Part shown: positions 21,466-33,393 of the stretch, one piece after another
How positions within the stretch are numbered: position 1 is the stretch's first letter
Layout: each line of letters begins with the position of its first letter
NCBI GenBank assembly: GCA_025677815.1
Contig: JAIXMP010000027.1
Span: 124,001-188,000, forward strand
Direction: 5' to 3'
Length of the DNA: 64,000 nt
From: Phascolomyces articulosus
Lineage: Eukaryota; Mucoromycota; Mucoromycetes; Mucorales; Lichtheimiaceae
Notes under the pieces: model-generated
Database searches by the model: none
The model's input: only the letters and a program-made list of their open reading frames with translations
What the model was told of the DNA's origin: nothing
Made by a program: the position numbers and the translations under genes

Positions 21466-22601
21466 ATGGTAGAACAGCATGATGACATCATTGCAAAATT
21501 ATTTGATTTGCCACTAGCTAAAGAAAACACATCTTCGGAAGCAACACGTGTTCATTATGAAGATCATTTGGGACGTATAGCGCGATCCATGATGGAAGAT
21601 TATGACTTAGTAATGGGAGGGAAACGATATACTATGCTTGAAATTGAAGCGTATTTAACTGCACCAAATCATGGTCATGCCGATCCTTATTGTCATGGTC
21701 ATCCACGTCAAAAACGAGCTGGATACTGGGTAAAGCCAAAAAAAAAAAAAGAAGTGGGTGGGGGAGGTTTATTTATGCTGCGGATAGAACATCCATATTT
21801 TGACATCACATTACAAAGTTTTTTCATATGGCAGGAATGTCGGAATCATTCCGAGGTGGATCTCGCAAAGGAGTGGATATTACTATTGGCAATCCAAAAC
21901 ATAACAGTGCAGGTGGTATGTTGATTCGAGCTGTATTAGATCAGTCCACGAATAAAGTCGTTGAAGGACCTAGTTTACTTGTGGATGAAATCCTTCGCGT
22001 TTGTAAACACAAGTCATTGGATAGTTTAACCAAAACGCCCTGGCCTGGTCAATGTTGGTCCAAGAAAAGCTTATTTTATCTGGAAAAGAAACCTTCTTCT
22101 TCTGATCTTAATAACGAGGAAGATGATGAAGACATTGCCTCTTCCACTGTGACACGACGCATCAAACGACAAAAACTCGATCAACACAAGAATAAAACCG
22201 TTTATACTTCCTGTCGCGTGGGTCTCGGCTTAGGAAATAGATCTCCTTCGATTGAAGCACGCCTCTTATTCGTTGGTCGGCCTTATCGGTTTGTTATGGA
22301 GCCATGGTTATTAAAAAAGGGACGTATCTGGACGATCTTTGGCATGTTTGAACAACAAACTATTTCCAACGATAATATTGTGAGATTGACGGGTGTCACA
22401 AAGAGTTTATTACCAAAATACAAGGATGAATTTGATGCTGGTGAAAAGGATCCTAATGATACAATTCGTGCATGTTTAAATGGCAAAGATATTGTGAGTG
22501 GATCGGCTCAATGGAAATTGCGTGTGATGGCTGCAGTACGTTGGTGGGAATGTCATGCCAAAGAAGGAGAAAAGTTTAAATTGGTGGGTGTTAAAAAATA
22601 A
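21466..22601 (+). CDS. Conserved fungal protein with alkyladenine-DNA-glycosylase-like motifs
   Basis: Two exons (21466-21729, 21819-22601) join in phase to 348 residues; the acceptor ACAAAG at 21818 is the one that restores the frame. Residues 60-90 read TMLEIEAYLTAPN...HADPYCHG, and then GYWFFHM. A GGMLIRAVLD segment, a VVEGPSLLVDEIL segment and a CRVGLG...ARLLFVGRPYRFV block follow. By eye these track the order of the MPG/AAG fold: catalytic ET/VEAYL, a DxxxH, an ArgAla strand, a GPxxL helix, a GxG...LRF strand. If the match is real, the Glu of EIEAYL would be the catalytic residue. An acidic then basic insert (NNEEDDEDI ... TRRIKRQK) lies in the middle. The family could instead be an unrelated fungal domain of unknown function. 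Confidence 0.5.
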
Positions 22602-22644
22602 GTGCTTTTTTAATTACTATTATTATTATTGCTATTTTTATTGA

Positions 22645-23785
22645 TTAATAAAAGAATGCCCTATAATCATCAGTTTTTTGTGCTTGTTTTATTGAGGTGG
22701 GTGTATTTTCATTGTTGGTGGTATTGGAAGAAGAAACAAGACCTCCTGCTCCTTCTTTTGATACTTGGGATATCTGTAACATTTCACGTAAGCCTTGATT
22801 TTCAATAGTGAGTTGTGCCACTTGTGCAATATGTTCATCTCCTTCAGGTGATTCATAAGCTGTTCGTAACGTGGAAGCAATTTGATGAAGATGTTGTCGT
22901 AATGTCATATTTTCAATCATGAGTTCCGCTGTTGTTCCCTATATATATTCCTTGTCAGTTTACTTTTCTTTTAACTTTTTCCATCGGTTTAACACTATCT
23001 GGATTTCTAATGTACCTTTTCAGCATCCAGTAAAGCTTCATATTCTTTCCTTAAACGGATCTGTCCTTCTGTTGTGGATGCCTGATATATATCAAACTTT
23101 CAATGTGAGTTTCCTCGTCTTAAATCCGCCCCTTTTCCTTTCTTGAATTTTTTTTTTTAAAAAAAAGACACATACTATATGTGTTCGTAGTTTATCTGCC
23201 ACTTTTGATAAATTGGTTTCATATTCTTGTACCAATGTTTGTAAATCATTACAATCCTTTTCCAACTGTTGATTTCGACTAACCGTTTTTTGGTATTTTT
23301 GAAGCAATGTGTTATATTGAGAACCAAGGGCTGCCGTTGCACTATCTAATTCCACTTGATTTAAAGGAGGTTGCTGCTGGATATTGGAAGAATCAATGGC
23401 GGTTAAAAATGCTTGTTCTATAGAATTATTATATTAGATATATGCTTCCCAAAGGGTAACTCGTTGCTTCAAACTGTATATATTTCTTCTCTACAATAGT
23501 CATTCTTCTTTACCTTGGTCTTGTGCTTTGCCTTCTGTTCGTTGCTAAGTGACAATAAAGAAAAAAATACATGACCATCCATATATTAACAAACACGATT
23601 GCGTTGTTGTTGATAGTAGATTTAAAAAGCTAAGAGAAGTGTGAATGAATCCAGTTTTCTATATATACCTTTAAATCAGCTATTTGTTTATAAATATCAG
23701 CACTCAATTCATTATTAGCATCATGACGAGTCGTTAATTCATTAGCTAATTCCCAAAAGCGTTTAAGAGCATCTGTGTCTGTCAT
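22645..23785 (-). CDS. SCI1: SIKE/FGFR1OP2-like coiled-coil protein (STRIPAK subunit, SCI1 type)
   Basis: Five exons (23785-23669, 23544-23514, 23417-23176, 23081-23016, 22938-22645) give 249 residues in phase. The protein is helical throughout: KRFWELANELTTRHDANN, then ALGSQYNTLLQKYQK, then DCNDLQTLVQEYETN. It ends with the family hallmark ENQGLREMLQIS, which matches the conserved C-terminal block of SIKE1/FGFR1OP2 and the fungal STRIPAK component SCI1. A low-complexity Ser/Asn tail follows. In animals and ascomycetes these proteins bind striatin in the STRIPAK phosphatase complex, which controls cell fusion, hyphal growth and the nuclear envelope. The role here is inferred from that family. 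The gene is convergent with the one ending at 22601, with a 43-bp gap. Confidence 0.75.
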
Positions 23786-24365
23786 GATGTTGTCTATACA
23801 TAAGGAGTTATTTGTAAAAGGAAAAGGTTATATATTATCAAAAAAGTTGCACTCCGAATAATTATTTTAATGCAACGAAAATTATCCAAGTAGTCAAATA
23901 AAAAAAAAGTTATGAAAAATGCAGATTTTGTTTATAGATTTTATGCAGAGTATTAAGAAAAAGATGGATAAAAATGCCCAGAGATATATCAAGGGGGAGA
24001 GAGAGGCAGATACATTTGATTTTAAAGGAGGTTAAAGGAGATAATACTTGATGAAGAAGGGGTGGCGGATAAACAAGAAGAGATTGTATACAAGAAACAG
24101 CATAAGCAACCAGTAATAAAAAGAAAGAAGTATATAATATAAATGGATAATGGGAAGAGAAGTCAGAGTACGTAGCAAGTAATAGTGATAGTAATAATAA
24201 TAAGTAATATAAAATAAGATGTAAATTAATAAAATAAAAGAAGAAAGAAATACAATAATCAATAATGAACAGAAAGGGTAAGGGAAGAAAGAATAGGCTG
24301 GGAGACACACACAACATACACATACAAATATGCATATATACACACACAAACATGAAGTGACTTGT
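23786..24365. other. Intergenic, purine/pyrimidine-biased
   Basis: Between two minus-strand genes. The long minus-strand open frames at 23910-24421 are leucine/tyrosine/isoleucine runs from a pyrimidine-rich strand and are not supported as genes. Confidence 0.4.
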
Positions 24366-26011
24366 TTAATCTTCACCATTACTACTATTACTACTATCGT
24401 CGTCATCTTCTTCATCTTCATCTAGTAATGTTTGACCATCATACCCCATTGGGTTTTTACGGGTCCATCGCCACATATCTTCACACATATCTTCCATCCG
24501 ACGAGTTGGATACCATCCTAATTCTCGATTGGCCAAAGAAGCATCTGCAGTACATACGGCAACATCACCCGGTCGTCGATCGACGATTTTATAAGGGATT
24601 TCTTTTTGTGTGACCTTTTCCATCATTTTGACAATCTCCATGACAGAATAACCAATGCCAGTTCCCAAGTTATAAGCGACACATCCAGGTTTGGTGTCCA
24701 ATTTTTTCAATGCAGCAACATGGCCTGTTGCCAAATCACATACATGAATATAATCACGTACACCTGTACCATCGACTGTATCATAATCACTGCCATAGAT
24801 ATGCACAAAGGGGGAACGACCTTGCAGGACACGAATCACATAAGGTAACAAGTTGTTAGGAATGCCTTGAGGATGTTCACCTATTAAACCGGAAGGATGC
24901 GCTCCCACAGGATTAAAATAACGTAGTAAACACACATTCCATTCCGGATCCGAGTTGCATAAATCCCGTAACATTTCTTCTACAAATAATTTGGTTCGTC
25001 CATAAGGATTGGTGACAGGTCCAACCCGGGCTGTTTCATCCACTGGACATATATCTGGTTCTCCATAAACAGTAGCACTGGATGAAAATACTAAATTCTT
25101 GACGTTGAAATTCTTCATAACTCGTAATAGTTGAAGTGATCCAGCTACATTGTTATAATAGTAATCCAATGGTATACGTGTCGATTCTCCGACAGCCTGG
25201 AATAAATCGAAATAATAAAAAAACCTTAATTTTCTATTTTCTTCTTCTTCCATCACTTAGTTCTCATTTATATATTACCTTGATGGCAGCAAAATGAATA
25301 ACAGCCCAAAAGTTATATAAAGAAAATACTTTTTCTAAATCAGATACACAAGTAACATCGCCTTTAAAGAATTGAACAGGCCTTCCTGCTAATCGTTCCA
25401 CACGCCGTAATGCCTCTATTATTATTTTAGGAAAAGAGTAAATTTTAGTATCATCATCCATTTCTTTTTTTTTTCTTGCATAAAAACACAGAAATATATA
25501 AATTACCTAAATGTGAATTACACATATTATCCATCACAACAATGGCATAACCAGCTGTCAAAAGTTCTACCACTGTATGACTTCCAATATATCCAGCGCC
25601 ACCCGTGACCAGCACATATTTTTGGCGTTTTGATGGATCCATATCCGTCGAGAGTCGTCGTACAAGTCCAGTTGTTGACGTTCTTTTGTCTGGTCGTAAG
25701 TGATGCATTGAATGAAACGTATAACGTCTATGATTTCGTTGTTTTTCTGTTGTCGTTGTTGTTGCTTTATTATTATTTTTTCCATTGGCACCGGGTATAA
25801 TGGATCGATGATGATTAAATCGTTGATGATGGCTCTTATTGTTATTATTATTGATGCCATTGGATGACCAAGATTGATCTTTTAAAACATATTCTTGATC
25901 ATTGGTAGAAGGAAAGCGATGGTCAACAACGACTGTAGTAGTGGCACTAGATACTCTAAGTTGTTCTACAATGTCTGTTCCAGATGAACTTTTATATGGC
26001 AATCGTGGCAT
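24366..26011 (-). CDS. GALE: UDP-glucose 4-epimerase with extended N- and C-termini
   Basis: Three exons (26011-25507, 25415-25279, 25196-24366) give 490 residues. After an N-terminal low-complexity region of about 130 residues (Asn, His, Arg and Thr runs) comes a complete extended-SDR epimerase. It has the NAD-binding [22 protein letters not shown], the catalytic Ser in SSATVYGE, the catalytic Tyr/Lys in NPYGRTK, then RYFNPVGAH and [14 protein letters not shown]. The protein ends with an acidic Asp/Glu/Ser tail. It interconverts UDP-glucose and UDP-galactose (Leloir pathway; supply of galactose for wall glycans), normally in the cytosol. No mutarotase domain is fused, unlike budding-yeast Gal10. 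The N-terminal extension is unusual for the family; an internal start near VLVTGGAG would lack a suitable ATG, so I keep the first ATG. Confidence 0.93.
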
Positions 26012-26737
26012 GGTTTTTCTTTTTTTTTTTTTAGTTTGGTTTCAAGGAACTAAAAGATTGTAATATTTTATATGGTTATTATAAAGGAAGGGAGAATGTT
26101 TGTTTGCTTTTATTTTTACTTTTTTCGTGACAAAAAAAGGGGGAAAGGAAGTGAGAGAGGTTAGATTATTGTTGAGAGAAAGAAGAAGAGGGGTAATAAG
26201 TAAAAGAAGAGGGAGAAATAGAAAGAAAAAAAAAAAAAAAAAAAGCAAGGGACAGACAGACAGAGACTTGAGTGTTACAAAAAAAGAAACTCAGAGAAAG
26301 AGAAATGCTCTTTTTAGATTCATATTCAAATTATGGAAATGTTCGGTTTTCTTTAACCTAAAAACAGTTCAACATTATTTATTATAAAGCTATTTATACT
26401 TGGGTATAGACATTATAAAGAGAATGTGTATATTAATGGATAGTTTACTATCACCACTACCACTGCTATTTGGCCTTTTATATGATTCTAATACCAAGTA
26501 TTGCATAGTAGATTTTAACCAAAAAATTTATGCCAAACGAATCATTAAAAAAAGATCCCGCCAAAAAATAATTGGGTTTCTTCGGGTAGAAAAAAAAAGT
26601 AACCAATGGTAGCCATGATAGATGTTTATTATTTATACCCAAGTACATATCATTCTCTTTTAAGCATAAACAAGTATAAAGGATAAGGATGGGTGATGAG
26701 TGCCAAAAAGGAGGAAGAACTTTCATGATCTTCTTTA
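26012..26737. other. Intergenic upstream of GALE
   Basis: Includes an A run of about 20 at 26226-26245 and purine-rich DNA. No supported gene. Confidence 0.4.
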
Positions 26738-26902
26738 TTAGACTAAAAAAACAATTTGATATTCTTTTGTTGTACAATCAATGATTGTGTAGCATTTGGA
26801 GGCGATCAATCTTTGTTTCCTCACTGGGTCATAATACAGAGTAAGATCAAACTCTTGTTTTCTAATATCTTTCTGGTGTTGCGTCACTATGCTTTTAAAG
26901 AG
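26738..26902 (-). pseudogene. Terminal-exon-like fragment of an unknown gene
   Basis: After an ATTATAG acceptor at 26903, 54 codons read as ordered protein (LFKSIVTQHQKDIRKQEF, then DLTLYYDPVRKQRL, IASKCYTIIDC) and end in TAA at 26738. No matching donor exon in phase is found in the 250 bp upstream, where only broken pieces occur. This could be the last exon of a decayed gene or of one whose earlier exons I failed to find. I recognise no family. Confidence 0.3.
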
Positions 26903-27882
26903 CTATAATTAAACAATGTGAATGTCAATGCTTCTTTGCTTCAACTAGTACCATTGAAAATGATCACCCTTCCACTCATTTGCTGCCTTGATATATATCC
27001 TTTCGCACATGCCAGGATTGGCTATTTACTTTATGTCCTTTCTTTTAAGACAAAAAATTCAAAAGGCTTGATCAAATCACGAGTGATATGTGTCACCATC
27101 AAACTATATTACCAGCTGAAAATTGAATGTAAGTTTTACTGAGAAACAGTAGAAAAACAAAAATGTAGATTACTGACATTAGGGTCCGATTCCAAAGGAG
27201 AGACTTCTATGCATGGAAGTTCTGCGTGGTCTATTTTATATAACACTAGTTCACGTCATCGTGATCCGATACCAGAGTAGAGCTATCCCTTGAGCAGTAC
27301 TTTTATGACATTTGAATAGAATTTTTTTTCTGACAATTCCATATAACCTTTGGGTTGAAAATGTTCCATGGGACATAGTAGGATGACCAGATTTGATAAA
27401 TCATCATGGTTTCGAAGGTGAATAAGAAAGAAACGAAAAAAATACTATGTGTACATTATCCATGATTCTCTGAAAACAGCATGGGCTTGATATAACAAAC
27501 AAAATTCAAATAACAGATGGTATATTTAAATATATAATAAATAAAAAGCAGAAGGAAGAGAAAGATGATGTCAAACAAGTTGAATGATTATGCTATAGGT
27601 TGTATATTTTACATTTAGAAATTAGAAATTGCTTCACAGAAGAAAACAATGAATACCATAAGATAAAAAAAAGTGTTCAAGTAAGTAAAGAAATTCCAAC
27701 CGTTTTTTTTTCTCATCAATCCAAATTGATTCCCACCTTCTCATTATACTAGTCATTTACGGCGTTTGGCGTTCATCAATGAAACAAAATTTTTGTTAAA
27801 TATGAATTTCTGCCGTCCACTCAAATAAATACCCTCTCATAAATATCCTTAATCTTTTAGTTGTTATAGTGATGGTAATTAT
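26903..27882. other. Intergenic, mostly featureless
   Basis: Weak minus-strand coding-like pieces at 26920-27120 may belong to the fragment at 26738-26902. The rest (27150-27880) shows nothing recognisable. Confidence 0.35.
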
Positions 27883-29067
27883 TTAAAGCAATGCTTTATT
27901 AAGAACAACAGGTTGATAATAATGATCAAGCCAATAGACTGTAGCTTCTGCAATCGCTTTAGCAGCTGCTTGACGTTGATCTGAAGTAAATCGTAATCGT
28001 TGAGGTAATTCGATCTGAATAGCATCCAAACCACTACTGCTATTTCCTTGTTGTTCAGTATTCTGGGCATGATATGCTTGTGTTGTATAGCCCCCTGTAA
28101 AATAATGCTCCTCTTCTGTCGGTGCTGGATGACTTGGTGAAGGAACAGTTTTGATATTATCATTATTTTCTGTTGCGGCATATTCTATCAACTCACCAAA
28201 AGAACCTTCTCCTCTTAAAAGATCACCGGGTCGGTCTGGGAAAGATATACGTGAAGCAAGCGTTTGGATCGACGTCTTTTCTAGTACGACTTGATCTGTG
28301 CGATCGGGATCATTTTGTGAATCAATCAATTCTTCTTTTGACAAAAGATATCCAAGCATTATTAAATCATGTCGCTTATGTCCTGTCGTTTTTTTTTAAA
28401 AAAAAAGAGTTGCATCATGTTTAGAAAAATGTTCAATATATGATTGTTCCTTTTTTTTCATTCAAATGCACTAATGAATTGTATATCTATACGTTCATTA
28501 CCATGGATATCCAATAGTAAACCTTGACGATTATGACGGGTACGAATTTCATCAATTGCATGTTGTATAGCTTGATGATATTCCTAATATAATATTTAAA
28601 ATGTTTTAATATGAAATAGGATGCACAGCTTTTTGTAGCCTAATGCATTTCTTTTCGACAACACTATTTTTCTTTGATGAACAGATGATATATACCTTCC
28701 ATACACCTTTACCCTCTTCTGAATCTGCTGCTAATTCAATTGGTCGATTGACATCTACTTTATGACGAGGAATGTTGCATATCACGACATAAGGTCGACT
28801 ACCATAATAATCAGAAATATTATCAGCGATGGATTGAGCAGTAGAAATAGTATATGCATCGTTCACCAAAATATTGTCATCATTTTTTGGACGATCTGGT
28901 ATTTCGGCACCATTCTTTGTATTTCCGCCATGAGGAACGGTCAAAACAAGGGGTATATCACCTCGATAATAGGATATGTCGTTGTTGGATGGGGATGCTC
29001 GTACTGGAATAGTGTTTGACATGATTATTATAAAATTTATTATGAAAAGAAGGATATTTTGTTTCAT
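27883..29067 (-). CDS. N-formylglutamate amidohydrolase-like protein
   Basis: Three exons (29067-28696, 28583-28502, 28382-27883) join in phase to 317 residues. The start is the ATG at 29067, which opens a signal-peptide-like segment (MKQNILLFIINFIIIMSN, then VRASP), so the protein may enter the secretory pathway. FGase-family motifs are present in order: PLVLTVPHGG, CNIPRHKVDVNRP, LLLDIHGH (completed across the second intron), then a GGYTTQAYH and IQIELPQRLRF block near the C-terminus. His, Glu and Asp in these blocks bind the catalytic zinc in the family. Bacterial relatives release glutamate from N-formylglutamate in histidine breakdown. The fungal substrate is not known and is not implied by the neighbours. 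Confidence 0.8.
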
Positions 29068-30405
29068 ACCAATCCAAAGGAAGCGAAACGAAACTATCAA
29101 AAAAAAAAGAAAGAAAAAGAGGAAGAAACGTGCGTGGGGGTGGGAAATACGAAGTAAACAAGCAACTGTTCAAGTAAGGCAATTAAAGATTATTCACAAG
29201 AAGAAGGAAAACCCCGATTAGAACTATAGCAGGATTGTTTCACAAGGCTCAGTTTATGAGCTATAACCATTACAACACTGCATCTTTATTACCCACACCA
29301 CTACTCTACTAAATGATTTCAACCAGCAAAGTTTTTAAATATCAAACTTCTTGATAGTCAAGTGTAAGGTTACTACGATGTTCCGCAAATAGGGAAAACT
29401 ATAAGCTGTTTTCATTCTGCGATCATGAATTTTTTACAAAACAATAAGGGACTATAGTGGATACAGCAGTATTTTCCTGTAAAATTGATCTCAACCAGGA
29501 TATACATATGCGGAGGAACACTAATCAGAAGCAGCAAATACGATGGATTAGAGATATAGGTAGGTCCTACAGTTAATCCCATTGCAGTTTTTACCTGGGT
29601 GCCGAAAACTGGGAAACATGGAAGAGAACCAGGAATAACAAATAAATTTATGAAACACAAAAGTAAACCAATCAGGACGCTATACTCATAATTCTGCTAC
29701 ATAATCATCGTCTTCTTACACCATATCAGTAAAACTTTGGTCATAGCAACAGACTCTTACAAAAAAGATGGAATGCACATTGGAAATTTGTTTTTGATAA
29801 CTAAACTTTTTGGTTTTATGGTATGGTAGCAAAAATAATTTACAACTAAAATGAATTCACGATGAGGAACAAGAAAAAATAAATAAATTGTCTGCCTAAC
29901 TGATCATCCAGCGTTGCATGTAATCCATCATCATAGCATATTATTACTTATCCATAAAGTTTATTTAATATGGGAGTTACTACGCAGTACACTCCTCAAG
30001 AACATATTGTTACACTAATGTTCGTCTTCACATGGTAATTTTTAAAAGTACGAGAAAGAGAATATTTTGCTTATAGTATCATACTACATATCTAAATAAC
30101 TACCTATGATTATAAAATAAAGGGTCACTAATTTAAGGATTACAATGACATCTTTTGTAATTACCAAGAATTTTTTAAATGATATTGGATATAATATAAA
30201 GATTCATGTAAAAAAGACTGATAGAGAGTTATGAGTGTATAATTAAAAAAATGAATTTTTTTTTTTGGCAGATCTTATTAAGAGCCATGTAAAAAAATAA
30301 AGCGATTGTATTTTGTTTTGATAAATTATGATTGTAATTAAAAAAGTAGTGATGTACCATTGCATTTATAGTCCCCTTGTTATTTTCCTGTCACATCTTA
30401 CTATC

Positions 30406-30408
<3 letters not shown>

Positions 30409-30440
<32 letters not shown>
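30409..30440 (+). repeat. ATT trinucleotide microsatellite
   Basis: About ten ATT units, followed by a short GCT run. Confidence 0.8.
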
Positions 30441-30441
<1 letters not shown>

Positions 30442-30673
30442 GCTGCTGCTGTTGTTGGTACCATGAATTGCCATATATTATTTATTACTGAACTACATTG
30501 TTATTATCATTTGTTAGTATATACCATATACTATAAATTACTTTTACTATCAAAAGGGTACGGAATATACTAATATTAAAATGAATCAATGATGGTATTT
30601 TAGGTGGATTAATGTAAAGTTTTTACGATTAGATGATGGTGTTGATTCAAAATTTTCTAGTATAACAATTTTT

Positions 30674-30740
30674 GGGCACACCTACAATATTAGATCTCGG
30701 GCACACCTCTTTCATACACACATCTCTTGGGCACATCCTC
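30674..30740 (+). repeat. Three spaced GGGCACAC(C)T motifs
   Basis: GGGCACACCT at 30674 and 30699 and GGGCACATCCT at 30729, about 25-30 bp apart, in otherwise AT-rich DNA. May be a degenerate tandem repeat or a cluster of protein-binding sites. Confidence 0.4.
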
Positions 30741-31071
30741 TATTAATAACTTTTATGCGGAGGGGAGAATCAGTTTAACAATATGTGTATAAATTCCCAA
30801 GATTTATTTCAATAAAAATGATGATGATGGTCAGACTATCTAATAAAATCGATGAAGTGTTTATTTCTAATTATTTACCTAGTGTTAGGTGTGTGTTTAT
30901 ATGAATTCATAGAGATGAGAATTATTGTGTATTTACTCCTTCAGCTAAGAGGGCGCTTATTCTTTTGTCGTTGAACAACATACCTTATTTGGTATGCCAT
31001 TCTGATTATTATTATTTATCCTTTCATCCTCATTTTATTTTGATTACACCTATCTGGCGTATTCTTTTCTA

Positions 31072-31476
31072 TGGGCACAACACTGGGATCCTAATTGATG
31101 TCTTCCTGTATATCATGGTGATTCCATTCTCGACTTTTCGGCTACCAAATATAACCAATTTCCGTTCTTCCATTGTGCTGTAATGGGTTCCAAATACGAA
31201 ACCAACTTTTTGCATCCCACCACCCACTTCTCCCAAAGGTTGAGGGTCTCTTGCTGAATAGTCTTTCCTTTGTTGTAATAATGGCTTGACGGATATCCTT
31301 TTGGTTTTTCTTCGGCACTTAAGTAGTTGCTTTGATCGTTGTAAGCTCGTAGAATAGTATCGGTTTTTTGTTGGATCACTCATTTGTCTTACTGCCTTTT
31401 GCGTACCACAATCGACACGTTCTGTATAAAAATGTTCATCGAATAAGAACGCGCAATCCCAGATCACTGAGCACAA
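31072..31476 (-). pseudogene. Unidentified coding relic without a start codon
   Basis: A 135-codon open stretch, long for this AT-rich DNA, with mixed, protein-like composition (DEHFYTERVDC, then SDPTKNRYYSTSL, GFVFGTHYSTMEERKLVIFG). No ATG opens it and no adjoining exon is evident. The basic stretches and KLVIFG pattern vaguely recall transposon-encoded nuclease/transposase C-termini, but no catalytic motif follows. I would not assign a function. Confidence 0.3.
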
Positions 31477-32079
31477 ATTAGTTCGTAATCACCTCGCTGC
31501 AACAATGTATTTACAATTTTTACTACTGTTGTTGTCGCTTTTTTATTATTACATTTCACAACTTCTTATACTATATTTTATTTTACAACTCCACGATGTG
31601 CTGGGAATATTAAAAAAAGGCACTATCTAATCAAAAGATAAAAACATCGCGTTTGCGAAAGGAAGGTGATGTATATAATCTGTGCATTATTACAACGCAA
31701 TATTACTGCAAAAAAACCTATTGTCCTCCATATGTATGATTGTGGAATGAACAATAAATTTTTAAATACGTACTGCATACTAGCCTTGATAATAAATCGG
31801 CGCTACGGAGATATATGTCTTAATGCAGATCCTTAGTTTGTGACCAGGTGAAACAAAAAATAAGCTTGGTTACGGAGTGAACCAGGTACCACTTTAACTT
31901 GTATAAAAATTTCCATGGCGAAGAACCTCTTTTTTTTTGACATTCACTCCATTTACTTTTTTTTCCCCTCATATGACTTATACACGCTTATAAGCATATA
32001 GAGAGAAGGAGAAAGAAAAATAACGACTGCGCCATAAGCAAGTCACTTAATCGGATTTTCAATGGGGAATAAAAAAAGG
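31477..32079. other. Intergenic
   Basis: AT-rich, no gene seen. Confidence 0.4.
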
Positions 32080-32099
32080 TATAAAAAGACCTTTCTCTC

Positions 32100-32435
32100 T
32101 TTTTTTTTTTTTCATCAGGTCACGCTCATCATGTAACTTAAGGTTGGAAGAAATTTTTCCAGACTGATTATTACTAGGGTTGCTTTCGGATGTTCCCAGA
32201 TGATGAAAGCATAGCGTAGGCCAACATAATCACAGATTCATCATTCCACATTGTGAAACTGGAGGGGTTGACAGTCGTGGGGTGCGCCTTGGCATCATCA
32301 CCTTACACTTGTGAAAAAGTATGGCGCCACTGCTTTTTCATAAGTGTAAAGTGATGATGCCAAAGCAAGTCTGGGCATGTGTGTTTGGTTGAGGCACGAG
32401 GAGGCGATGAATACTGTCGTGGCCGGTTTTTTTTT
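32100..32435 (+). ncRNA. Candidate structured non-coding RNA
   Basis: A tract of higher GC content stands out. It is preceded by a TATA box (TATAAAAAG at 32080-32088) and a T run. It contains a strong stem-loop (32289-32319 paired with 32333-32363), two GATGATGA-like boxes, and a repeated ACTGTCGTGG/ACAGTCGTGG pair on either side of the hairpin. It ends at a run of nine T (32427-32435), which would serve as an RNA polymerase III terminator. No protein frame is open across it. I compared it from memory with U1-U6, U3, 7SL, RNase P and MRP and could not match it. Strand and limits are tentative. Confidence 0.3.
32289..32363 (+). repeat. Perfect-spaced 31-bp hairpin
   Basis: Two 31-nt arms differing at two positions (one could be a G-U pair), with a 13-nt loop (TATGGCGCCACTG). 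Confidence 0.85.
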
Positions 32436-33393
32436 AATAATATATAAGAAATGATTAAAAAAAATCAATTAGTTTAGTTTCTTCGTGTAAAATAAAACGC
32501 TTTATTTTTTATCCTTTTTATCTTAATAAATTGATCTTCAACATTTACTACTATATTAAAGTGTCTGCCTTTTTTTTATGTTGTTATATATCCTGACCGA
32601 CAGCTTCGGAATTCTTCTGGATGCACAAACCATGCCAATAAAATAAAGAATATGTTACCAAATGTATTTTGCATTGTTTAAGTTAATCCATCGTAATGTA
32701 CATTGCGATTTATGAAAAAGGATCGTTTTATATGCCTTTTTTTGAGTATAGTTTTTGGAATGCTCAAATTTTATTATATCTGAAACTTGATATTATTATA
32801 CAACTTCAATAAAAACGTGGCGTTACAAAACTGTTTATATATAAAACCTAACAATGGTATGAAACCAATAGTCAAAAGTGCTTGACACATGAATCAAGGG
32901 CTATATCTCGTATAAAAAAAATTATTAACTACTGTTTGTGCTATATAACTATGCTTCTATTATTATCAATGCAAGAAACGAAGATACGCGTCTTCCTTTT
33001 AGCAAGCTCCTCTTTTCTTTTTAATAAAAACTATATATACACGATCAAGGAAACAATGCCACCGATTATTGATCAATAAATATTTGAACAGTATACTGGC
33101 CAACCCAATGGCTACATTCAAGTTTGTGCATTCCAAAAAAAAAAATAAAACCCACCATTTAAGATGCCATTGATCACCTTTCCTAATCTTCAACCATTTG
33201 ATTTTTTTTGGGCCTTCTGTGCTTGTCTATTCTTTATATTGTTGACTTGAAATAACACGTGTCAAGCTACAGAAAATGATTCAATGCACATCAAATTTTA
33301 TTTTGAATATATTTGACAAGAGAATTCATTATCCATGGTTTACTATAGCCGGCAGCAACAGGCACTTGTAGCATATATAAAAAAAAAAGGTAA
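32436..33393. other. Intergenic
   Basis: AT-rich; no supported gene. Confidence 0.4.

Larger units (their letters stand above)
29068..31068. other. Two-kilobase gene-poor interval
   Basis: AT-rich. Holds a TTA/ATT microsatellite at 30409-30440 and three spaced copies of a GGGCACAC/TCT motif at 30674-30740. No supported coding region; frames at 29412-29660 and 30965-31183 are unconvincing. Confidence 0.4.

Noticed and set aside
23910..24421. Two long overlapping hydrophobic open frames downstream of GALE
   Set aside because: Runs of Leu/Ile/Tyr come from a pyrimidine-rich strand; no signal or family pattern.
31072..31476. TnpB/Fanzor-like nuclease remnant
   Set aside because: Only a loose KLVIFG resemblance; no RuvC acidic residues or zinc-ribbon cysteines follow, so I kept it as an unidentified relic.
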